Source: an uncultured Prevotella sp. (lineage in GTDB: Bacteria; Bacteroidota; Bacteroidia; Bacteroidales; Bacteroidaceae). Taken from it: a DNA stretch of 41,705 bases. The translations under genes were made by a program, and so were the position numbers. Where the stretch lies: contig CAJOPE010000077.1 of NCBI GenBank assembly GCA_905236815.1, positions 1-41,705 on the forward strand, written 5' to 3'. This document shows, in pieces, positions 1 to 7,084 of the stretch. A model generated the notes under the pieces. That model was not told where the DNA came from and ran no database searches. It saw only the letters and a program-made list of their open reading frames with translations. Position 1 is the stretch's first letter. Every line of letters starts with the position of its first letter.

Positions 1-137
1 AACCGTACATTTACGTTGGCTATTTCAACCGTATTCGCTAATCACCAAATTTCAAGGAGTTATATTTCGTCGAACTCACGTTAATTAAGGTTGTTTTAAA
101 ATCTCCTCCCATTTGTAGGAGAGATAAAAAGAGAACC

Positions 138-354
138 CGTTGGCGGAATTAAATATTGAAAATAGCCTAATAATCACGCTATATTTTTCGTTCAATTTAA
201 AAAAGTTCCTCCATATTTTGAGATAAATCATTGGATATCACAAAATTAACTATGGAGGAACTTTTTGAAATGCTTTTATTTTTTATATAGGTGATAATGC
301 GCCTATTTTATCCATACGAAGATTAAGTATACACAAAATTAATTCCGCCAACAG
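138..354. repeat. Nested inverted-repeat element, MITE-like
   Basis: The outer arms read GTTGGCGGAATTAA at 139-152 and its reverse complement (TTAATTCCGCCAAC) at about 339-352. Inside lies a perfect 16-bp inverted repeat, AAAAAGTTCCTCCATA at 200-215 against 251-266. Its stem can extend through TTTTG/CAAAA (216-220 with 241-245) across a small bulge. There is no open reading frame inside. The layout resembles a miniature inverted-repeat element of about 215 bp or the relic of an insertion sequence. I cannot identify a parent element or a target-site duplication. Confidence 0.5.
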
Positions 355-417
355 GTAAAGAGAGTATGCCACAAGATTAAGCAGCAAAGCTAATTAGAAA
401 TTAGCGAATAAAACTTG

Positions 418-431
418 TTCGTGGCATTCCT
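418..431 (+). repeat. Dispersed intergenic motif, copy 1
   Basis: TTCGTGGCATTCCT is repeated exactly at 9525-9538, in another intergenic region. Pyrimidine-rich sequence follows both copies. Both sit near AT-rich sequence containing an imperfect palindrome of the type TAATTAGAAATTA. It may be part of a genome-wide intergenic repeat; two copies in one window are only suggestive. Confidence 0.35.
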
Positions 432-614
432 CTCTATCTACCCCACGAGCGGGAGAGAAGTAGTTCCCTAAGAATTATCTAAGTTAGCAGAAGTAAATAG
501 TTGATAAGTTTAAGTACAATACACAAGCTTTTTGCCTGCAACATATAAAGTATTGTCTTGCAAAAACTTAACTTTTATAATGCCTCGACTTCCCTTATTA
601 CCTTTCATATAATT

Positions 615-744
615 GCAGATGACCTCCAATTATAATGCAGATGACCTCCAATTATAATGCAGATGATCTCCAATTATAATGCAGGTGACTTGCAATGCTA
701 ATGCAGGTGACCTGCAATACACATAAAGATGACCTGCAATTAAG
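615..744. repeat. 22-bp palindromic tandem repeat array, about six units
   Basis: Units start at 615, 637, 659, 681, 703 and 725 (last one partial and divergent). Units 1 and 2 are identical and unit 3 has one change (GACCTCC to GATCTCC). Units 4 and 5 carry the cleaner dyad GCAGGTGACCTGC or a one-base variant. Each unit is therefore an imperfect palindrome of 13 bp plus an AT-rich spacer of 9 bp. The exact 22-bp period without unique spacers excludes a CRISPR. No reading frame crosses it with a start and a credible product. Confidence 0.85.
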
Positions 745-754
745 CCCTTCTTGC

Positions 755-801
755 ATCCTAAGAACGTCCTTTTTACCTTCCAATTAGGTCGTTCTTAGGA
801 T
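755..801. repeat. Perfect 12-bp inverted repeat (hairpin)
   Basis: ATCCTAAGAACG at 755-766 is matched by its exact reverse complement at 790-801, with 23 bases between. ACCT (775-778) and AGGT (786-789) could extend the stem after an internal loop. No T-run follows on either strand, so it is not a typical intrinsic terminator. It could be an RNA structure, a protein-binding dyad or a mobile-element relic. Confidence 0.6.
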
Positions 802-838
802 AACATTTAATATATTATCAACTTGTATTAGATTCTCT

Positions 839-897
839 AAACTATTCACCTATAACTCACTATAATACATCACCTTACTCAGAAAAGTGAATAGTTT
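839..897. repeat. Perfect 11-bp inverted repeat upstream of purL
   Basis: AAACTATTCAC at 839-849 pairs with GTGAATAGTTT at 887-897 across 37 bases. It lies about 160 bp before the purL -7 box. It could be a terminator-like structure for a gene left of the window or a regulatory dyad. It does not resemble a purine operator. Confidence 0.5.
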
Positions 898-1055
898 TGA
901 ATATCCACCATAAACTATCTTAGTTCCAGATAACTCCACGCTTGCTTGATAGAACATCCCCCCTCTCCTCGGCATAAAACAGCCCTCAGCTATCAGAGTG
1001 TTATATTTTTACCATTTTTGTTTTCAAAAAATAATCTTATGTCGAAAGAAAGTTG

Positions 1056-1063
1056 TATCTTTG
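1056..1063 (+). promoter_or_regulatory. Candidate -7 promoter box of purL
   Basis: TATCTTTG matches the Bacteroidota -7 consensus TAnnTTTG exactly. Transcription would begin near 1070, leaving a leader of about 30 bases before the ATG at 1100. This supports the 1100 start, because an upstream ATG at 998 would lie before the promoter. No clear -33 TTTG is visible at the usual spacing. Confidence 0.65.
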
Positions 1064-1099
1064 CAAGCGAATTATAACACCTATCTTAAAAATAAAAGT

Positions 1100-4000
1100 A
1101 TGATTCTTTTTTTCAGAACTCAATCAAAGAGTGTGATCGCCACTGAAATCGACCACAAGCCGACTCAGGACGAAATCAATGAACTTTGCTGGCTTTACGG
1201 CGACGCTACACTGGAAGACGCCCAGGAATTGTCGGGCTTCTTTGTTGGCCCTCGCCGTGAAATGATTACCCCTTGGAGTACGAATGCCGTTGAGATTACT
1301 CAGAATATGAGTCTTAGCGGCATTTTGCGTATAGAGGAGTATTTCCCAGTTGACTCTGAGGATGCAGAGCACGACCCTATGTTGCAGCGTATGTACAAGG
1401 GCATCGACCAGACAATCTTCACCGTTAAGCACGAGCCAGAACCAATCAAGTATGTAGACGACCTCGAGAAATACAACGAGGAGGAAGGTCTTGCCCTCTC
1501 TGAGGACGAAATGGCTTACCTGCACAAGCTTGAGAAGGAAAACGGCCGTCCACTGACCGACTCTGAAATCTTCGGTTTCGCACAGATCAACTCAGAGCAC
1601 TGCCGTCACAAGATTTTCGGCGGTAAGTTCATTATCGATGGTGAGGAGAAGGAATCTTCTCTCTTCAATCTGATTAAAAAGACTACCAAGGAGAACCCTA
1701 ACATGGTTATCTCCGCATATAGTGATAATGTGGCTTTCTCTCAGGGCCCTGTTATCGAGCAGTTTGCTCCTGCCGATCAGAGTACAGCCGATTACTTCCA
1801 GGTGAAGGATATCGAGAGTGTAATCTCTCTCAAGGCAGAAACTCACAACTTCCCTACTACCGTAGAGCCTTTCAATGGTGCAGCTACAGGTACTGGTGGT
1901 GAGATCCGCGACCGTATGGGTGGTGGTGTTGGCTCATGGCCTATCGCCGGAACTGCTTGCTATATGACTGCTTATCCTCGCTTGAAGGATGACAATGGCA
2001 AGACTGATGCTGAGCGTGATTGGGAGGATATTCTTCCTGTTCGTGACTGGTTATATCAGACTCCAGAGCAGATTCTTATCAAGGCTTCAAATGGTGCTTC
2101 CGATTTCGGAAACAAGTTTGGTCAGCCTCTTATCACAGGTTCTCTGCTTACATTCGAGCATCAGGAGAACAATGAGAAGTATGCTTACGACAAGGTTATC
2201 ATGCTTGCTGGTGGTGTTGGTTATGGCAAGAAGCGCGATTGCCTCAAGAAGGAGCCTCAGCCAGGTAACAAGGTGGTAGTTGTCGGTGGTGATAACTATC
2301 GCATTGGTTTGGGTGGTGGTTCTGTATCTTCTGTAGATACAGGTCGTTACAGCAACGGTATTGAGCTGAATGCTGTTCAGCGTGCCAACCCTGAGATGCA
2401 GAAGCGCGACTACAACTTGGTTCGTGCCCTCGTTGAGGAAGATGAGAACCCTGTAGTTTCTATCCACGACCACGGTTCAGCAGGTCACTTGAACTGCTTG
2501 TCAGAGTTGGTTGACGAATGTGGTGGTGAGATTGATATGACCAAGCTTCCTATCGGCGATAAGACCTTGAGTGCCAAGGAGATTATTGCTAATGAGAGTC
2601 AGGAGCGTATGGGCTTGCTCATCGATGAGAAGTATCTCGACCATGTTCAGAAGATTGCTGATCGCGAGCGTGCTCCTATGTATGTTGTCGGCGAGACTAC
2701 CGGCAATGCTCACTTCAGTTTCCGTCAGGCTGATGGCGTTAAGCCTTTCGACCTTGATGTTGCCCAGATGTTTGGTCACACTCCTAAGACCATCATGACA
2801 GACGAAACTGTAGAGCGCAAATATCAGGATGTTACCTATTCTATAGATAATCTCGACGAATACCTCAACCGTGTGCTTCAGCTCGAGGCTGTTGCCTGCA
2901 AGGACTGGTTGACCAACAAGGTAGACCGTTCCGTAACTGGTAAGGTAGCTCGTCAGCAGGGCCAGGGCCAGATTCAGTTGCCATTGAGCGACCTCGGTGC
3001 TGTAGCTCTCGACTATCGTGGTCAGAAGGGTATCGCAACAGCTCTCGGCCATGCACCTCAGGCTGGTCTCGGCGACCCTAAGGCTGGTTCAGTTCTCTCT
3101 GTAGCAGAGGCACTTACCAACGTATTATGGGCACCTATGGCCGACAAAGAGACTCCACTGAACTCAGTAAGTCTCTCAGCTAACTGGATGTGGCCATGCC
3201 GCAGTCAGAAGGGTGAGGATGCTCGTCTCTACGAGGCAGTTCAGGCATTGAGCGACTTCTGCTGTGCAATCCATGTAAATGTACCAACAGGTAAGGACTC
3301 TCTCTCACTTACTCAGCAGTATCCTAATGGCGAGAAGATCATCGCTCCAGGTACCGTCATCGTAAGTGCAGGTGGTGAGGTTAGCGACATTCGCAAGATT
3401 GTTTCTCCTGTATTGGTTAACGATAAGAATTCATCCCTCTATCATATCGACTTCAGCTTCGATGAGCAGCGCCTGGGTGGTAGTGCTTTCGCACAGAGTC
3501 TCGACACGGTGGGCAGCGATGTTCCAACTGTCAAGAACCCAGAGTATTTCGTTGATTGCTTCAATGCTGTTCAGGAACTCATCAATCGTGGATGGGTAAT
3601 GGCTGGTCACGATATCTCTGCAGGTGGTTTGATCACTGCATTGCTCGAGATGACCTTCGCAAATGTTGAGGGTGGTATGAAGATCAACCTTCACGACCTC
3701 GCAGGTGAGGATCTCATCAAGATGCTCTTCGCCGAGAATCCAGGTGTCATCATCCAGGTTAGCGATGAGCACAAGAAGGACCTCAAGGACTTCCTCGACG
3801 ATGCTGGTGTTGGCTATGCAAAGATTGGTTATCCAGCACCTGAGACTCGCAAGTTGAGTATCAAGAAGGATGACTTCGAGCACGACTTCGATATCAATGC
3901 ACTTCGCGACACATGGTTCAAGACTTCTTATCTGCTCGACCGCGACCAGAGTAAGGGCGGTATGGCAAAGAAGCGCTTCACCAACTATAAGAAGCAGCCT

Positions 4001-4837
4001 ATCGAGATGAAGTTCGACTATGGATTCAAGGGCACCTTCAAGAGCTACGGCGTAGATCCTAACCGTCGTAAGCCATCAGGCATCAAGGCAGCTATCATCC
4101 GTGAAAAGGGTACAAATGGTGAGCGCGAAATGGCTTACGATATGTATCTCGCAGGCTTCGATGTTAAGGATGTTATGATGACAGACCTCATCACAGGTCG
4201 TGAGACACTCGAGGATGTTAACTTCATCGTATTCTGCGGTGGTTTCTCTAACTCCGACGTACTTGGTTCTGCTAAGGGTTGGGCTGGTGCATTCCTCTAC
4301 AATCCTAAGGCAAAAGAGGCACTCGACAAGTTCTATGCTCGTGAGGATACCCTCTCATTGGGTATTTGCAACGGTTGTCAGTTGATGATTGAGCTCAACC
4401 TCATCAACCCAGAGCACAAGCATCGCACACACCTCTGCCATAATACCTCAAAGAAGTTCGAAAGTTCATTCCTCGGCTTGAGCATTCCAGAGAACGAGAG
4501 TGTATTGCTCGGAAGTCTCTCAGGCGACAAGCTTGGTATTTGGGTAGCACACGGCGAGGGCCGCTTCTATCTCCCTGAGCCAGAGGATCATTACAATGTT
4601 GTTGCTAAGTACAACTATGCAGAATATCCAGGTAATCCTAATGGTAGTGACTACAATGTAGCTGGTATCGCCAGCGCCGATGGCCGTCATCTTGCCATGA
4701 TGCCACATCCAGAGCGTGCCGTATTCCCATGGCAGAACGCTTGGTATCCTGCAGAGCATCGCAACGACGAGGTAACTCCTTGGTTTGAGATGTTTGTAAA
4801 CGCCCGCAAGTGGGTGGAGACACGCGTAAATGCGTAA
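1100..4837 (+). CDS. purL: Phosphoribosylformylglycinamidine synthase (FGAM synthetase)
   Basis: This enzyme carries out the fourth step of de novo purine synthesis: ATP-dependent conversion of FGAR plus glutamine to FGAM, in the cytoplasm. The 1,245-residue product has the single-chain large PurL layout: an N-terminal PurS-like part, a linker, two AIR-synthase-like halves (early motif HCRHKIF) and a C-terminal class I glutamine amidotransferase. In the amidotransferase, Cys1090 (GICNGCQL) is the expected nucleophile, and His1203 and Glu1205 (PHPER) complete the triad. The frame is open back to an ATG at 998, but that start precedes the promoter box and gives an unrelated leader, so 1100 is preferred. 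The two short membrane genes downstream begin 23 bases after the stop and may be co-transcribed. No purine operator is visible. Confidence 0.96.
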   Translation: MILFFRTQSKSVIATEIDHKPTQDEINELCWLYGDATLEDAQELSGFFVGPRREMITPWSTNAVEITQNMSLSGILRIEEYFPVDSEDAEHDPMLQRMYKGIDQTIFTVKHEPEPIKYVDDLEKYNEEEGLALSEDEMAYLHKLEKENGRPLTDSEIFGFAQINSEHCRHKIFGGKFIIDGEEKESSLFNLIKKTTKENPNMVISAYSDNVAFSQGPVIEQFAPADQSTADYFQVKDIESVISLKAETHNFPTTVEPFNGAATGTGGEIRDRMGGGVGSWPIAGTACYMTAYPRLKDDNGKTDAERDWEDILPVRDWLYQTPEQILIKASNGASDFGNKFGQPLITGSLLTFEHQENNEKYAYDKVIMLAGGVGYGKKRDCLKKEPQPGNKVVVVGGDNYRIGLGGGSVSSVDTGRYSNGIELNAVQRANPEMQKRDYNLVRALVEEDENPVVSIHDHGSAGHLNCLSELVDECGGEIDMTKLPIGDKTLSAKEIIANESQERMGLLIDEKYLDHVQKIADRERAPMYVVGETTGNAHFSFRQADGVKPFDLDVAQMFGHTPKTIMTDETVERKYQDVTYSIDNLDEYLNRVLQLEAVACKDWLTNKVDRSVTGKVARQQGQGQIQLPLSDLGAVALDYRGQKGIATALGHAPQAGLGDPKAGSVLSVAEALTNVLWAPMADKETPLNSVSLSANWMWPCRSQKGEDARLYEAVQALSDFCCAIHVNVPTGKDSLSLTQQYPNGEKIIAPGTVIVSAGGEVSDIRKIVSPVLVNDKNSSLYHIDFSFDEQRLGGSAFAQSLDTVGSDVPTVKNPEYFVDCFNAVQELINRGWVMAGHDISAGGLITALLEMTFANVEGGMKINLHDLAGEDLIKMLFAENPGVIIQVSDEHKKDLKDFLDDAGVGYAKIGYPAPETRKLSIKKDDFEHDFDINALRDTWFKTSYLLDRDQSKGGMAKKRFTNYKKQPIEMKFDYGFKGTFKSYGVDPNRRKPSGIKAAIIREKGTNGEREMAYDMYLAGFDVKDVMMTDLITGRETLEDVNFIVFCGGFSNSDVLGSAKGWAGAFLYNPKAKEALDKFYAREDTLSLGICNGCQLMIELNLINPEHKHRTHLCHNTSKKFESSFLGLSIPENESVLLGSLSGDKLGIWVAHGEGRFYLPEPEDHYNVVAKYNYAEYPGNPNGSDYNVAGIASADGRHLAMMPHPERAVFPWQNAWYPAEHRNDEVTPWFEMFVNARKWVETRVNA

Positions 4838-4860
4838 TTAGAAATTAAACATAATAAATA

Positions 4861-5406
4861 ATGACGTCTAATTATTGGACATTATTTAGAACATTCTTTA
4901 AGATTGGCATAGTCACCTTCGGGGGTGGCTATGCCATGATTCCTTTAATAGAGGAAGAAGTTGTGAACAAAAACAAATGGATAAAGAAAGATGATTTTAT
5001 CGATCTTCTGGCAATAGCACAGAGTTGTCCAGGCGTATTTGCCATCAACATCAGCACATTTATTGGCTATAAGCTGAAAAAGACTCCAGGAGCAATATTC
5101 TCTACTTTTGGAGCGGCTCTTCCATCTTTCATCATTATCCTGCTGATAGCTATGTTCTTCAAGAAATTCGAGGATAACGAGATCGTAGCTTCCTGCTTCG
5201 CGGGCATTCGTCCTTGCGTAGTAGCACTCATCGCAGCACCTACCTTCACACTGGCAAAATCAGCTCACATCAGTTGGACTAATTGCTGGATACCTATTGC
5301 AGGTGCATTGGCTATCTATACCCTTGGAGTAAATCCGATATGGATAATTATCGCCGCAGGAATTGGAGGCTATATATACGGGAAATTTATCAAACCTACG
5401 GAATGA
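4861..5406 (+). CDS. Chromate transporter family protein, first half of a split pair
   Basis: A 181-residue membrane protein of the ChrA/CHR family in its short (half-length) form. The N-terminus carries the family signature FGGGYAMIPLIEEEVV after a first hydrophobic stretch, and several further hydrophobic segments follow. Short CHR proteins are typically encoded as adjacent pairs thought to work together as a heterodimer, and that arrangement is present here. The start is an ATG 23 bases after the purL stop. The stop overlaps the start of the next gene (ATGA at 5403-5406), implying translational coupling. Chromate export is the family name; the substrate in an anaerobic gut commensal is uncertain. 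Confidence 0.88.
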   Translation: MTSNYWTLFRTFFKIGIVTFGGGYAMIPLIEEEVVNKNKWIKKDDFIDLLAIAQSCPGVFAINISTFIGYKLKKTPGAIFSTFGAALPSFIIILLIAMFFKKFEDNEIVASCFAGIRPCVVALIAAPTFTLAKSAHISWTNCWIPIAGALAIYTLGVNPIWIIIAAGIGGYIYGKFIKPTE

Positions 5407-5975
5407 TCTACTTAAAGCTTTTTATAACATTTTTCGAGATTGGAATTTTTGGATTTGGTGGTGGATATGCAATGATTTCGCTTATCCAGGGACAGGTTGT
5501 TACTACTCACGAATGGATGACGATGCAAGAATTCACCAACGTGGTGGCTGTATCGCAGATGACACCTGGACCAGTTGGTATCAACTCCGCTACTTATTGC
5601 GGCTATACTGCCGTTCATAATGCAGGCTATAATGGATTTATGGCTGTATTAGGTTCTGCCACAGCAACATTCGCTTTGGTATTACCTTCCCTTATTCTGA
5701 TGATCCTTATCAGCAAGATGTTCATGAAATACATGAATACGCCTGCTGTACAGAGTATATTCATCGGTCTTCGTCCAGCTGTTGTTGGATTGATTGCAGC
5801 AGCAGCTCTCCTGCTGATGAATCAGGAGAACTTCTCCACGCCCGATGATCCTTGGACATTCTACATTTCCATTGCCATATTTATCTCCACATTCGTGGGA
5901 ATAAGATTGATAAAGGTAAATCCTATAAAAATGATAGCAATGGCGGCATTTGCAGGATTATTACTGCTCTACTAA
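5403..5975 (+). CDS. Chromate transporter family protein, second half of a split pair
   Basis: A 190-residue membrane protein homologous to its upstream neighbour, with the parallel signature FGFGGGYAMISLIQGQVV near residue 20 and a VSQMTPGPVGIN segment typical of CHR proteins. The frame is open back to 5283, but the ATG at 5403 overlaps the preceding stop by four bases and starts exactly where homology to the partner begins, so I use it. A strong stem-loop terminator follows at 5981. The pair probably forms one transporter; the substrate is not shown by the sequence. Confidence 0.88.
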   Translation: MIYLKLFITFFEIGIFGFGGGYAMISLIQGQVVTTHEWMTMQEFTNVVAVSQMTPGPVGINSATYCGYTAVHNAGYNGFMAVLGSATATFALVLPSLILMILISKMFMKYMNTPAVQSIFIGLRPAVVGLIAAAALLLMNQENFSTPDDPWTFYISIAIFISTFVGIRLIKVNPIKMIAMAAFAGLLLLY

Positions 5976-5980
5976 AAGAA

Positions 5981-6013
5981 AATCCTCTCTGAAATCAATC
6001 AGAGAGGATTTTT
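5981..6013 (+). terminator. Intrinsic terminator after the chr pair
   Basis: A perfect 12-bp stem, AATCCTCTCTGA at 5981-5992 against 5999-6010, encloses a six-base loop and is followed by a T-run (6009-6015). It lies between convergent genes and overlaps the final stop codon of the minus-strand GH43 gene. It may therefore act in both directions, although the T-run on the minus side is weaker. Confidence 0.9.
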
Positions 6014-6985
6014 TTATTCTAAATTAAACCAATCGTTGTTATCCCAAACTATCTTTTTCTGAATTAGTATGCTTGCTCCCTGCAAAGGGATGTTATAGCC
6101 ATGACAGATAAAGATATCGCCATCAGGGAAATGATAGGCGGCACAATGTCCTGCCGCATCAAACTCCTTCATATCTCCCTTTATTACGAGAGATCCACCT
6201 CCCTTTGCCATATCCACGCCATTTTTATCGAGATAAGGACCATTTACCTTGCGGCTACGCCCTACTACCACCCGATAGGTACTCTTCTCCCCTCTACAAC
6301 AATAATCCCAACTGGCGAAAAGATAATACCATCCATTATGCTTGAAAATGAAAGGTGCCTCAATCGCATTCACTCCTGCGTGCTCACTAGTTGGATTTTT
6401 TGCTGTCTTTGGTTCATTGTTGTAGAATCTGCGAGCTATAGTCATAGGTTTTTCTCCCTCCTTGATATGCATCGTAGAATCTAGGCGCACCATTTGAATG
6501 CCATCCCAGAAACTTCCGAAAGTCATCCAAGGCTGATCCGTTTCATCAATCACGAAGTTTGGATCAATGGCGTTAAACTTATCTCCTTTCTTGCTCTCAA
6601 TGATACATCCCTCATCTCTCCATCTGAAATCAGAAAGACGATCTGTAGAAGCCAATCCGATAGCAGACGTATTCACTCCAAAAGAAGAACAGCTATAGGC
6701 CATCCACCATTTTCCATGCCATTGTAGAATATCAGGTGCCCAGATATGGTTATTAAACTTAGGCACCGATTTTGTCCAAACAGGTATAACAGGTAAAGCA
6801 CCTTCCTTTCGGATGTTCCAATTCTTACGGTCCTTGGAAGTCATCATCTGTATATAATGACCAGTAGAGAACAGATAATAAGTGCTGTCTTCATAAGCCA
6901 TAACAGGATCGTGAACAAAAGTCTGAGAAACAGCAGGAATAGCTCCCGCCATCATCAAGAGGATAGAAAGGATATGCTTTTTCAT
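6014..6985 (-). CDS. Secreted GH43 endo-arabinanase-like enzyme (small)
   Basis: A 323-residue glycoside hydrolase family 43 protein, probably an endo-1,5-alpha-L-arabinanase. The five-bladed propeller residues expected for the family are present: Asp26 (HDP, general base), Asp141 (IDPN, pKa modulator), Glu209 (IEAPF, general acid), and His280 in AAGH as the likely metal ligand. WAPDI, GSFWDG and the CCRG region (229-232) also fit the arabinanase branch. The chosen ATG at 6985 begins a signal peptide cut near VSQ-TF; an upstream in-frame ATG at 7024 would add 13 residues before it. There is no lipobox. It is the last gene of the minus-strand arabinan locus, about 100 bases after the larger GH43. 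Exact linkage preference is inferred. Confidence 0.88.
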   Translation of the reverse strand: MKKHILSILLMMAGAIPAVSQTFVHDPVMAYEDSTYYLFSTGHYIQMMTSKDRKNWNIRKEGALPVIPVWTKSVPKFNNHIWAPDILQWHGKWWMAYSCSSFGVNTSAIGLASTDRLSDFRWRDEGCIIESKKGDKFNAIDPNFVIDETDQPWMTFGSFWDGIQMVRLDSTMHIKEGEKPMTIARRFYNNEPKTAKNPTSEHAGVNAIEAPFIFKHNGWYYLFASWDYCCRGEKSTYRVVVGRSRKVNGPYLDKNGVDMAKGGGSLVIKGDMKEFDAAGHCAAYHFPDGDIFICHGYNIPLQGASILIQKKIVWDNNDWFNLE

Positions 6986-7007
6986 ATTTTTATTTTTTAA
7001 ATAAAAA

Positions 7008-7038
7008 GGGGAAGCAAGCTTCACAGTTTCACTTCCCC
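7008..7038 (-). other. Hairpin between the two GH43 genes
   Basis: GGGGAAG (7008-7014) pairs with CTTCCCC (7032-7038). A smaller palindrome (GAAGC AA GCTTC, 7011-7022) competes with it. The hairpin lies in the 99-base gap between the GH43 genes and has no clean T-run. It could reduce read-through or protect mRNA ends, but this is only a structural observation. Confidence 0.35.
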
Positions 7039-7084
7039 CAAACTTTCATCTTAAATCTTATGCTAATTCCTTTTCAGGAATACA

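Larger units (their letters stand above)
1..1099. other. Repeat-rich non-coding region upstream of purL
   Basis: I see no convincing gene in these 1.1 kb. The stretch is AT-rich and holds, in order: a 13-base match at the very start to the repeat family at 17025-17076; a nested inverted-repeat element (138-354); a short motif shared with 9525-9538 (418-431); a 22-bp tandem array (615-744); two perfect inverted repeats (755-801 and 839-897); and the purL promoter box (1056-1063). The first base of the window falls inside the region, so its left neighbour is unknown. Confidence 0.7.

Noticed and set aside
615..744. CRISPR array
   Set aside because: The 22-bp units are contiguous; there are no unique spacers between repeats and no cas genes in the window.
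998..1099. purL starting at the upstream ATG (998)
   Set aside because: That ATG lies before the exact -7 box at 1056-1063, and the added 34 residues do not look like PurL.
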